A stretch of 64,000 bases of DNA from Ashinkailepas kermadecensis (taxonomy: Eukaryota > Arthropoda > Thecostraca > Neolepadidae). The notes under the pieces were generated by a model. It saw nothing but the letters and a program-made list of their open reading frames with translations. It was not told where the DNA came from and did no database searches. Positions 34,831 through 46,242 of this stretch are shown here, piece after piece. The stretch lies in the NCBI GenBank assembly GCA_034440615.1, contig JAOTOM010004800.1, forward strand, positions 62,001-126,000. The letters run 5' to 3'. How positions within the stretch are numbered: position 1 is the stretch's first letter; the number at the start of each line of letters is the position of its first letter. The position numbers were made by a program, and so were the translations under genes.

Positions 34831-35440
34831 TCCGTCCGGCCGAAGTCTCTCTCTTTCAAAAGCTTGGGCCTCCGCTGTCAGGCAAGGGACACCCTGTGCG
34901 GTTTCTCGGTCACCTCCATCGGACCCAGAGGCCCTTCATGCAGGCTCTAAGCCCTATCCGATGGCCCGGGGTCCTCTCTATTGGCGCAGAGCCCTCCTTA
35001 TCGATCCAGGTCCTCCTCCGTCAGGCCGGAAGCTCTCGTTCAACAACTTGGGGCTCTCCATCAGGCCAGAGGCACTTGTTGTACGGCTTTGGCCCATCCG
35101 TAGGCCAGAGGGCTCTTTCTGTCGGCCGAGGTCCTCTCCGTCAACTCGGGCCTCTCCGTCAACTAGGGCCTCTCTGTCAACTAGGGCCCTTTTTGTCGTC
35201 TCATGGACACCCTTTGGCGACTCAGAACCTCTCCGGCAAGCCGCAGGCCACTTTTCAAACGCATGGGCCCTCTCCATCAGGTCAGGGGCCATTTCTTCGG
35301 CTTGGGCCCCACCATCCGCCCAGGGGCCCTTCACATTGACTTGGTGCCCTCTTCGTCAGCCAGAAGGCCCTTCCAACGATCCGGGGCCCCTCCGTTAATC
35401 TAGAAGCCCTTCACGTTAACCCAGAGAATGGCCCCCAACA
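34831..35440. repeat. Degenerate G/C-block repeats continuing the array
   Basis: About 30-bp phrases of the form GGGCC-TCTCCATCAG-CC recur with strong divergence, similar in style to the decayed repeats at 11.0-11.6 kb. Frames of 118-263 residues through it are repeat artefacts. Confidence 0.6.
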
Positions 35441-35463
35441 TCTTCCCGAGGGCACACTCCGTT

Positions 35464-36795
35464 GTTCTAGTTTAACCGCCAGTGCAGTTGTGGGTAATGA
35501 ATAGCAAATGGACTATCTCTAAGCATCATTACACTCAGGCACTAGTATAAAGGTCATTGCACCGTACAATTAACACTCACCGGGCGATTAACCAGTACTG
35601 TTAAACCACGGTTTTGCAAAAGCACGCGACCCAATATGAACCATACGTTGTGGGGTGGGATGATATATATTAAACCACGAGTGTGTAACACTTTTTACTT
35701 TCACCACGGGCAGTAGGAGAGTGGTTTGAATAAAATGTGTCAACTCACGAGCGGTTAAATAGTTGCATCCAATGCCAACTTACACATGAGTTTTATTGCT
35801 ATTCCGGTTCAACCACCAATACAGTAGTGGAGAATAAATGGATTGGCTCCACAGTTCATTGCACTCGGACACTGCATAATATAAAATGTACTGTACCGTA
35901 CGATGAGCACCAGCCGTGCGATTAACACATGCTGTTAAACTACGGTTTCGCAAAAGTGTGCGACCTAAAAGTAGTCGCACTTTCTGGCGTGAAATTAATC
36001 AATTTTAGACTATATCAAAAAGCAGACATCCATTTTCACTAGCGTGCTCAAGACGTTCCTTGCAGACCTGTGGATTAACACAAAAACATTGGATTAACAT
36101 TTTGTTCATACAGGGGTAAAATTGATTCAAGGGAGATAACCCATTATTCAAATTTTGCATTTGATTATGAAGTGGGATCATTCAAGTACACCACTCGCAG
36201 TATAAAATCTGTGCAACCAGTTCCCTTCGACGCGTACCTTACATACATTTGTATTCTCGCTCGTGATGTGATTAATTTACCCGGTGACTTCCAGTGGCCT
36301 ACTTAAGCGCTTCAAATTCATGCAATGCGCCTTATCGAAAATGAACGCTTGTTCCTTGCATCCAAGGTCAAGTTCGTCGAACGTTGAAGTAATATTTCAT
36401 CACGATCAACTCTTTGATCAATAACATGCTATATGCAATGCATCAAGTGGGCGCCGATATTACATGAAGTTGCTTCTTTTTTTTCATAAGAGAAAACTAA
36501 TTAATCGTGGTTCGAATATACATTATCTCACGCCACAATGTACGGTTCGGATTTGGTCGCGTACTTTTGCAAAGCCCTGGTTTAATAACACCACGGGATA
36601 GTGAATGTTAATCGTAAGGTGCAATAACCTATATATTATACAGTGCCTGAGTGAAATGACCATTAGAGACAGTCCAGTTGATATTCGTTCCCTACCACTG
36701 CACTGGCGCTTAAACTGGAATACACATACAATTCACGTGAAAGCCGGCATAGACTAAACTTAATAAACCAATGGTAACTGGAACATTTTATTTCA
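35464..36795. mobile_element. Foldback-type element with long inverted arms
   Basis: Three related ~190-260 bp copies are present. Two are in direct orientation (35464-35653 and 35721-35970) and one is inverted (36531-36795). Shared landmarks are GTTTAACCGCC/GTTCAACCACC/GTTTAAGCGCC, CACTCAGGCACT/CACTCGGACACT, ACGATTAACA/GCGATTAACAC and TTTTGCAAAAG-CGCGACC. The inverted pair also shares GAATAAAATGT and GCATCCAATGCC/GTCTATGCCGGC outside the core. The spacer of about 0.56 kb has no gene. Long arms with internal repetition fit foldback elements. Confidence 0.6.
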
Positions 36796-37734
36796 GCTAC
36801 GAGCCTGACGAGTGGTTTATGCATAATAATTAAATCACTCATCGCCTAAGTTATAGCAAGACACATACGGCTTAACTGATGTTTGCGTACTGCCGGTGGT
36901 ATTTTTTTTTCTTACCGCACGCCGCATTAGGATGAAAAGCCAACCCGTTGCAGCTTCGAATGCGTGAACTCAGCAGATCAGCCGGAGGCCCTTTGCCAAC
37001 AAATAACACGTATCCGGCGGACCAGCATCTGTCAGATACATTGGCTAGATGATTGAGTTAAAATGTACAACATTGAATTTCCATACCGTCGAAACACTAT
37101 TGCGTTTTAAAGGGCCTATTCTTTCATGAGAATAAGAGTGTGGAGACATGATATTCTGCACTCTCGCTTGGCATCCTCTACTAAGAGGTTTCAATCACAT
37201 TACGTAAGTAATTACATTTCGCGATATCTCGTTCATTTCTGAATGTTATTTCCATTTTATGACTGTTTAATAAAGAGCCTAAAGCAGTGCAGTGTTAAGT
37301 TGTTTATGTATTCCAACCATTGAAGCTAAGCAAACGATGGCATGAGAAATGCCTTCTAAAACTTGCACTGGGGGACGGAATGTTGCTGTCTCGTTCTAAA
37401 AAGTATTTCGTATAAGGCCAAAAGTCGAGTACAAAGTGTTTTTTTTCTTCGAAATCGATATCACAATCCCTTTCCCATCACCTTTTAGTAATATATAAAA
37501 CGAGCATGGATTGCCCGAGTTTCTATTGGAAGGAAATAGCCATGTGATAAAAATGTGTGATACTGCTGAATTACTAAACACATGTTCTTAAGAATGTGAA
37601 GGTGTTTTATGATTTAAAACTGTTCGTTGTGAAACAGCATGGCATTTTTCGTGTCAGCATAGTTTTTTGTAACGTCTCCTTGCCTTTCAACAGAATCCCA
37701 TTATAGTCATTGCCCGCTTTCACTACACTGGGGC
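36796..37734. other. AT-rich spacer, no gene recognised
   Basis: AT-rich, no frame above about 61 residues and no repeat recognised. Confidence 0.45.
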
Positions 37735-38130
37735 ATGCTTTTCGGTTGGCACGTAAAATAACACCAAAAGGCCTTGGGATCGGGCTTGGAGTTGGGCATA
37801 AAAAGCATATAAATGATGTTGAAAAGAAAGAAAAAATGTAACCTAACGTGCCATGGAAGAAAACAGATTATTTTTAAACCTGGACAATTTTCAAACGATA
37901 TATTTCTGTCAAACATTTTCAACTGAAAAAGTATCCTAACCTAACATATACTGTGTTTGAAGACAAAATCGATTACAAAATCAAAAACATCATTCCAAGA
38001 TTTTCCAACTTAAATGAAAAGCCCAACCTAACCTAGCCTAACCAAACCTAACCTTTTTCTTTGCATCATGGAGGTAAAATGTGTTGAAAACATGTATTGT
38101 GGATTCCTTAGACCGCAATAATACTTACCA
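37735..38130. repeat. Dispersed repeat with CCTAACC motifs, copy 1 (partner at 38985-39385)
   Basis: TTGGGCATAAAAAG, CATGGAAGAAAACA, CCAACCTAACCTAGCCTAAC, TTTGCATCATGGAG-TAAAA and CGCAATAATAC appear in order in both copies. Confidence 0.7.
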
Positions 38131-38200
38131 GGCCAGGAAGTTAGGTAAGGCTAGAGTTAAAAATGAAGTCTTACATTATTCTTCTTTATATACATACATA

Positions 38201-38575
<375 letters not shown>

Positions 38576-38984
38576 CAATGAATGCCATCTTATTTCCATT
38601 ACTTTGCTTAAGAACTGAACAAAGATAATTTCTGATGGAAACCAGTAGTCGCATCATCTTAGTCATGCTGATAAACAGGACATTGAAACATGCTGATCTC
38701 CAAACCATGAAAATGAACATTTACCCATATAAATTTGATTTCCTCGTAACATAACACCAACATCAATGTCAGGGCATCATTGGTGATGTTTTACATTTAT
38801 GTCAAGGAATTTATAACACTTTTGGTGAATGCAACATGTTCGGTTTGTGACAAGTACTCTGTAAATTGGCAGTTTAGGATATTTTTTTGAATACGTGGAA
38901 TTTCTTTTTCCAATGTAATGTTTTTGAATTTGGTTAACATGATGCAACTACTCATTTCCTCTGCAAATGCATGCTTTCCAGTTT

Positions 38985-39385
38985 GGAGGCAAAATAAGAC
39001 ACAAGAAGGGGCTTGTAGTTGGGTAATATGGCATAAAAAGTGACGTTCAAAATAAAGAAGAAAATTTTTAAAGAAGGTAACTTCACCTGATCAAACCTTC
39101 GATGGAAGAAAACAAATTCCTTTTATTGTAAAGTTTTAAAACTATTCTGTTATATAAAAAATGATCTAAGTACAAAAACACAACCCAACCCAACCTAGCA
39201 TAGCGTGACCTGTTTTCGAAGAAAAATTCGAATTTCAAAAAAGTAGATTCCCATTTTGTAAACATTCCATTTGAAACAAAAGCCTTGCCTAGCCTAACCT
39301 AACCAACCCTAACTCCTTTGTTTGCTTCATGGAGATAAAACTTGTGCAGAACTTGTCTCATAGATACCTTAAACTGCAATAATAC
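38985..39385. repeat. Dispersed repeat with CCTAACC motifs, copy 2
   Basis: This is the second copy of the 37735-38130 repeat. It includes TAGTTGGGTAATATGGCATA, CGATGGAAGAAAACAAATTC, CCTAGCCTAACCTAACCAAC and TTCATGGAGATAAAAC. Confidence 0.7.
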
Positions 39386-40564
39386 AAAATACTCTGACCC
39401 AAAAATCAAACCCATAAATGTGACAGGTTGAAATTCTTAGATAAAAGGCTCATATTTGAAGAACCAAGGCATTTTGCATGATATGGATCCTACAAGTCTG
39501 CAGTGTGGCAAAATAGCTGACTAGGTATGCCAGAGTGAGAAATATTTCCATAAAAATACTGCACTAAACAACTTTATACACCTAGGATATATGTAATTGC
39601 ACCCCGCCCCCCATAAAAAAAAAAATCGGCACTAATAATTACACAAGATTTATTACTAGTTTTGCTTGTACTTAAACAAAAGACTGCCAAGATTTCCATA
39701 TCTCGCAGACATGATTTTTGTTAAAAGAAGTCTTACCTTCACCTTCTACAACAACGCATCATGACTGCCACCAGCCTCCTACTGCGCTAAAATTGCTTGC
39801 AAGTTGTCACTTCAGTTAGGACCAGGGTTGGATTTATGCCTTGGAATTCTGGAATTGACGAATAAATTATGTGACATTGCAGGTAGGTACCTACCTAGTA
39901 GATGACAGTTTTCCTTGCATCTGAATCCTGTATTTGGAGTTAAAAATCGAGTAGCATTCCGAGTCGGAGAGGATAATCGGAGTTGTTTTTGTCATCAACA
40001 TCTCCTTGTTGCACTTTCGCTGGTCATGTTCCATGTTTTTATGATCATGTTCCCTTGATCATGAGCAAACAGCAAGGAGATGACAGGCATTGTCAAACTC
40101 CATTCATCTTTTGGAAAAAAGGAGTGCATAATTTCTCTGAAATGATAATATTTTGAACGATGATCATCCAAGACAAAGCCATGCTTAAAATACCGGTCAT
40201 GACTCCCAGAGACGAAACAGCATTTACGCAAGCATACACCATAAGTTAAAATTCAGCAGCGCTTAGGTATTTAGATACGTACCTACACACTAAAACCAGC
40301 TTTGAAAACAAACTGCGCCGTAATACGAAACTGTTGCGTTGGGTTCAGTCTCTGTATGGTGACAATTCGCAGGAGATAGACTTACAACGGTCATGTTAAA
40401 GCCTATGGACGATACCTCGCGTGGTAGCGTTATTTTCAGCCCCCTTCCCTGTCACCTTGATCATAGCTACTAGATTACTTCGGTACGCTTCGGATACATT
40501 ACTGAAATCAGATGAAATGCTTACAATGTTTTAATGGTTATAGAAAACAAATCGACCGTGTATT
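39386..40564. other. AT-rich spacer, no gene recognised
   Basis: No supported gene. A GATCATG word is repeated near 40040-40060. Confidence 0.4.
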
Positions 40565-41416
40565 TTAACCCGCGCCGTTTCGGGGGTTGTTAACAGCCCC
40601 CCCCCAAGGTTTTTCGCGGATAGTGGAAGAACGGCGCGCGGCAGCGCGCCGAAATTTGGCATACCCTTCCCACATCAATTTGGCATGTCATGTCAAAATT
40701 TTAAGGTCAGGTCATCTAGGGTCAATGAGTTAGTCAAGGTCAAGTGAGGTCACCTCCAGAAATGTTCAATCAGTCGTCACGCTTTAACGGATAGAGATGT
40801 TTTAATGAAACTTTCAGCGTTTGCTTATCTTTAGGGACAAAACAAAACGCACCAGAGGAATTTTTTTTTCTTCCGTTTTTGACTACTATTAGGTTTGGAT
40901 ATTTGCCCATAAGAGCTAAAATCGAAGATTCTGGCTAAAGTAAGCATTTTTATGAGGGCAAGTTGACTTCGAACAACGTTTTTCGGTCCGTTCTACCCAT
41001 TAGAAAAATACAAATTAAAGAAAATAAAAAACTTAAAATGTTGAAATTTCCTAAAAAATCACATTTAGATTTTTGGGTGGGTAAAATAAAATTAAGGCCA
41101 TGGTCGATTTCGCCTTCCTTTTCTGATTCCAAATATTTTTTTCCCTTCAAATCTCCCCCAAAATGAACTCCACAGAGCCAAGAACATGATGTAAGTCGTG
41201 AAAACTTAGGCCCCCTAGTGACGTCACTTTTGAGGGCATACAATTTTGGGGGTGGTGTCTGGGGTGGTGTCTGGCCCAACTCGTCGAGCGCTTTCCGATG
41301 ACACCTCTTTCGTTTTCGTGCGACGCTTAGTTTGGAGATTAGAGGGGTGGGGGGGGGGTTGTATCAACCCCCGAGACGGGGTGTGAGGATATGACCGGAA
41401 AGACGGGGAGGGTTAA
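40565..41416. mobile_element. TTAA-flanked (piggyBac-like) MITE, copy B
   Basis: TTAA at 40565-40568 and 41413-41416 brackets an 844-bp body that begins CCCGCGCCGTTTCGGG and ends CCCCGTCTTTCCGG-like on the minus strand (TTAACCCTCCCCGTC). Ends share TTAACCC-C-CCGT. It is homologous throughout to copy A. No transposase is present. It carries a single TGACGTCAC site where copy A has four 25-bp units. The G/C runs near the ends differ in length between copies. Confidence 0.68.
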
Positions 41417-41457
41417 GAAGCAAAACGGCCCGATGATCAACATAATTCATACTCAAT

Positions 41458-41555
41458 GATGATACAGCACCGCAAGCCGTCACCATAACTGCGGATATTT
41501 GTCAAAGGTATGTCATCTACGCTCGTGGCCGAGTAGCAGGACTTTTCACCTATGC
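41458..41555. repeat. Dispersed repeat, copy 2 (partner at 22055-22150)
   Basis: Contains ATACAGCACCGCAAGCCGTC, ACCATAACTGCGG, TCATCTACGCTCGTGG and TTTTCACCTA, in the order seen in the partner. It ends at a perfect hairpin. Confidence 0.65.
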
Positions 41556-41585
41556 ATGTTATATTGCACTTTGCAATATAACATG
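41555..41585. other. Perfect hairpin, 14-bp arms, 3-nt loop
   Basis: CATGTTATATTGCA (41555-41568) and TGCAATATAACATG (41572-41585) are exact reverse complements with CTT between. The similarity continues outward (ACCTA on the left, TAGGT on the right) with a 2-nt slip. It starts exactly where the dispersed repeat ends. Confidence 0.92.
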
Positions 41586-41867
41586 TAGGTAAGATGGTAC
41601 CATAGTTTGATGTAGCGTGAGCAGAGAACCGGTTTCATCCAACGATGCTGTTCTGCCACCATTGTGCTAGAAGAACACCATGCCACAAAAACGCCGAAAA
41701 TTGTTCGTTTTGTTACTACACCATGTACAGTGTTATTTTACACCGAAACGAAGGTGTTTTTTAACCTTCTAAAATCGGTTCTTCTCCAACGAAATAGCGG
41801 TCATTTTGGTTCTGTTGATTAAACATGTTCGGTGGTGCATGTTTTTATGAGTGTGCCGTACCAGACG

Positions 41868-42760
41868 CAGTGGGTTTGAATCTGACCGCCTGCCGTACCC
41901 GGTGCAGTAGGTTTGAATTTAACCGCCCTGCCGCACCAGGCGAGTGGGTCGAACCCCACCCCCCCCCCCCCCCGGGGCAGGTGTCCACAAACCCCCCCCC
42001 CCCCCCCCCCGGGCGGGGGGGTTAAACCCCCCCCCCCGCCGTACCAGGCGTAGTGGGTCTGAATCTCACCGCCTGCCGTACCAGGTGCAGTGGGTCTGAA
42101 TCTCACCGCCTGCCGTACCAGGCGTAGTGGGTCTGAATCTCACCGCCTGCCGTACCAGGCGCAGTGGGTCTGAATCTCACCGCCTGCCGCACCAGGCGGA
42201 AAACCCCCCCCCCCAGTGTCTAACCGCCTGCCGCACCAGGCGTAGTGGGTCTGAATCTAACCGCCTGCCGCACCAGGCGAGTGGGTATGATTATCAACCG
42301 CCTGCCGCACCAGGCGTAGTGGGTCTGAATCTAACCGCCTGCGGCACCGCCTGCCGTACCAGGCGCAGTGGGTCTGAATCTAACCGCCTGCCGCACCAGG
42401 CGTAGTGGGTTTGAATCTAACCCTAGTGGGATAAGCCTGCCGCACCAGGCGTAGTGGGTAACCGCCTGCCGCACCAGGCGTAGTGGGTCTGAATCTAACC
42501 GCCTGCCGCACCAGGCGTAGTGGGTCTGAATCTAACCGCCTGCCGCACCAGGCGTAGTGGGTCTGAATCTAACCGCCTGCCGCACCAGGCGTAGTGGGTC
42601 TGAATCTAACCGCCTGCCGCACCAGGCGTAGTGGGTCTGAATCTCAACCGCCTGCCGCACCAGGCGTAGTGGGTCTGAATCTCACCGCCTGCCATACCAG
42701 GCGCAGTGGGTCTGAATCTCACCGCCTGCCATACCAGGCGCAGTGGGTTTGAATCTGACG
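41868..42760. repeat. 37-bp minisatellite, about 20 copies, with poly-C interruptions
   Basis: AACCGCCTGCCGCACCAGGC plus GTAGTGGGTCTGAATCT repeats at 37 bp. The left part (41947-42045) is broken by C-runs of 15-20 bases. Shortened units occur near 42340 and 42420. Confidence 0.94.
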
Positions 42761-42959
42761 GCAGGCGCGGCTGGTGTTTGTCGTCTGATGGATGACGAGC
42801 CAGCCGGCGGACGGCCCAGCACTGCACCAATCCTGGCAGGGAACGGCTGCTATTTGCATCAGATGACAATTAATCCGAAATCTCGTAACAACAGCATCTC
42901 ATGGACTTGACTCCCACCGGATTAGATTCTTTCATCATGTATCACATTTCCACCATCTT

Positions 42960-43000
42960 GCTTTGAGAGCAGAGTCCAGCATGGACTCTGCTCTCAAAGC
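42960..43000. other. Perfect hairpin, 19-bp arms, 3-nt loop
   Basis: GCTTTGAGAGCAGAGTCCA (42960-42978) and its exact reverse complement (42982-43000) flank GCA. Loop size excludes a microRNA precursor of ordinary form. Confidence 0.95.
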
Positions 43001-43470
43001 CATTACCTTCAAAATCACGGAATAGGTTTGTCTTGCACCGTTGCATAAACAACATGTTACCCCATTCCGCATGGTGGGTCCGCATCCTGGGCTGCCAAAT
43101 GTTGCATCATTACTGCTGGAGTTGGCCTCTGACGCTGTAGTGATAAGCGTTTCCTATCTCTGCAGGTGTGCAGGAGTTAGGTAGCGGCTGATGGGGGGGG
43201 GGAGCGGGGGCGGGGGGAGGGGGAGGGGGGAGGTGGTCGACCTCCACAGACGTGATGCAACGACTACTTCATCGAACTGCAATGTTGCCGCCCGAAATTG
43301 TTCGGATCTGGAACGTCTTCTGCTCGATAAGTGACACACGAATTTCAATAAGTCATTTGTCTTCTTGTCAGGGTCGTTTTGCAGGCTGAGATCCGTCGGA
43401 GTGTACGCGCGTCTTCCGGTAAAATGATGAGATGCTTCAGAAACTCACGGAACGCATAGCAAATGTATAC
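43001..43470. other. Spacer with a long G-run, no gene
   Basis: 43193-43233 is almost pure G with A/C breaks (G4-capable). No gene is recognised. Confidence 0.4.
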
Positions 43471-43745
<275 letters not shown>

Positions 43746-44850
43746 TGCATGTATGCATTCATGCAAGTAATAGACGTAAGGCCAGAATAACCTTTGCACG
43801 ACGGTGCAGATCACGCAGTGATCACGTGACAAGACTGCAGGATTGCTGCCGCGGGCCGTCTACTCATGTTTACCTTAATGTCGGCTGTGCAGCCGGGGGG
43901 CCCACACCGCATCAACACGGACTGGGCCGACGACACTCAACTGCGCACCTCCGGATGCTCAGCTGACGACACTTGTTGGCAGTCAGCTGACGCGCACCGA
44001 CCTTTGACCCGCACTCGACGCTCGCCGTGGCCACCCGCGAGCGTTGTGTTGTCACGAGAGAAATGTGAACACCGCCGGGCGTGCCGAGCCGCGGGATGGA
44101 GATGAGTCCCCTCAAGCCATTCCCAACACAGCAGCCCTCAAGTTGCTTTGTAATATATCAAATATATAAATATATAGATAAATATTCCAGCGTCAAACTG
44201 TTATCCAATCTGCATCCGTTTATCTTCACCAAATTCTCCGATCAGCTTCGTTATCCGCATCAAACGGATATCCGTGCGGATATGAAATCCGTGTTGTGGT
44301 CTAGTTGGCTGACACCGAAGTGGCGGACTGAGCTAGTGGACACCTACCTTGCTAATATGGAATAAACAGGCCCACAGAGGGTGGCGCCACGTATGTGTGT
44401 ATGCTTCCAGAGCTGGTCAGGCGTCAGGTCAAATGTCAGGTTGAAGGTAGGTCAAAGGTCGGGTAGGTGGTCGGACCACGATGATCAACACGTCCAGTTC
44501 GGATCTGTTTGTGAATGGTCGTGAGCGCTGGGTGACGGATGTTGCAAGTTGGAAACACCATTCACCAACCAGGCTATTGGAATGTGTCGGTGATCGTTCA
44601 TCGCAGGCACTTCCTTCTAATGTCAAATCCGAAGAATTCGGCTCCTGCTTCCAATCCGTTACTGCCGTGGCTACCGTTGCTGCGGCCATCGTTCGCCCTG
44701 CTTGTTGGACTTTGATAATAAATGGCCCACATAATTAGGCCCCTCCGTCTTGCAGCTGGAACCAGCCGCGCTGATCATTCACTTCGCATCACACCGCATT
44801 AATTAGTCTGGCTCAGGATGTAACTGCTGCGATCTACTAGCTGTTGCACG
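43746..44850. other. 1.1 kb spacer, no gene recognised
   Basis: Several frames of 70-94 residues are present without domains. GTCAGGTCAAATGTCAGGTT and AGGTCAAAGGTC lie at 44420-44460. Confidence 0.4.
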
Positions 44851-45240
44851 CTGCAGACGTGCGTGACCAGACCAGGAGCGGAACAACTGACAAATGTCAG
44901 CGCCGCTGCAGACGTGCGTGACCACACCAGGAGCGGAACAACTGACAAATGTCAGCGCCGCTGCAGACGTGCGTGACCACACCAGGAGCGGAACAACTGA
45001 CGAACGTCAGCGCCGCTGCAGACGTGCGTGACCACACCAGGAGCGGAACAACTGACGAATGTCAGCGCCGCTGCAGACGTGCGTGACCACACCAGGAGCG
45101 GAACAACTGACGAACGTCAGCGCCGCTGCAGACGTGTGTGACCAGAACAGGAGCGGAACAACTGACGAACGTCAGAGCCGCTGCAGACGTGTGTGACCAG
45201 AACAGGAGCGGAACAACTGACGAACGTCAGCGCCGCTGCC
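44851..45240. repeat. 55-bp minisatellite, about 7 copies
   Basis: CTGCAGACGTGCGTGACCAC, ACCAGGAGCGGAACAACTGA and CGAACGTCAGCGC repeat at 55-bp spacing. There is stepwise drift from left to right (ACAAATG to ACGAACG, GTGCGTG to GTGTGTG). Confidence 0.95.
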
Positions 45241-45295
45241 AGGGACAACAGTGAGTGCGCGTCCACGCCCGACTCTGCTCGGAAGCAAGGCTCCG

Positions 45296-45732
45296 CTACA
45301 GGCACACACCAGTCCGGCAAACACATCACTGCTGCAGGCACGCCAGTCCGGCAAACACATCACAGCTGCAGGCACACACCAGTCCGGCAAACACATCACA
45401 GCTGCAGGCACACATCAGTCCGGCAAACACATCACAGCTGCAGGCACACATCAGTCCGGCAACACACATCACTGCTGCAGGCACGCCAGTCCGGAAACAC
45501 ATCACTGCTGCAGGCACACATCAGTCCGGCAAACACATCACTGCTGCAGGCACGGCAGTCCGGCAAACACATCACAGCTGCAGGCACGAATCAGTCCGAC
45601 AAACATATCACAGCTGCAGGCACGGCAGTCCGGCAAACACATCACTGCTGCAGGCACGCCAGTCCGGCAAACACATCACAGCTGCAGGCACACATCAGTC
45701 CGGCAAACACATCACTGCTGCAGGCACGATCT
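45296..45732. repeat. 33-36 bp minisatellite, about 12 copies
   Basis: CAGTCCGGCAAACACATCAC, (A/T)GCTGCAGGCAC and ACATCAGTC/GCCAGTC alternate in 36- and ~33-bp forms. Plus-strand frames of up to 217 residues are array artefacts. Confidence 0.94.
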
Positions 45733-45869
45733 GCCGTTTCAAGGAGTCAGGGCTTTCGAATGTGTTTGTTGTCGGAACACGAAGTGCATTAAATTGTATT
45801 CAATTATATTAAATATTGCATCCATATTAGACTGTGCAGTTCAGGAATGCGGTCATTGCTCGGGCTGCC

Positions 45870-45992
45870 AAAATGCATACCAGGGAGACTCGGCCGTGCC
45901 TTAAGCATATACCAGCGAGACTTGGGTTACCCTAAACACATACCTGGGAGGTTTGGGCGTACCCTAAACAAATATCAGGGATACTTGGGACC
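45870..45992. repeat. Degenerate ~37-bp repeat, 3-4 copies
   Basis: CATACCAGGGAGACT, CATATACCAGCGAGACT, CACATACCTGGGAGG and ACAAATATCAGGGATACT each precede a TTGGG-like block and (for three) a CCCTAAACA-like block. Confidence 0.75.
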
Positions 45993-46242
45993 AATGCAGA
46001 CTTATGCAAAATTATGTGTGCAATGTTGATGGAAAATCACCTGTAGACATTCTACAATCGCACACCCATTATTAAATTCAGTCATAGGTGATCACATTTA
46101 CGGATAGTGGCCCATATTCACGTCCACGTTCGTCACCACACTTCCTTGGTACTTACCTGCCTGCTGCAGGAGGAAGATGCATTAAATAACGTGCCGAAAG
46201 AACAGGCCGAAGACTATCTGGACAGTCCAAGCCTGATTACAC

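Noticed and set aside
42960..43000. microRNA precursor
   Set aside because: A 3-nt loop and 19-bp stem are too short for normal processing.
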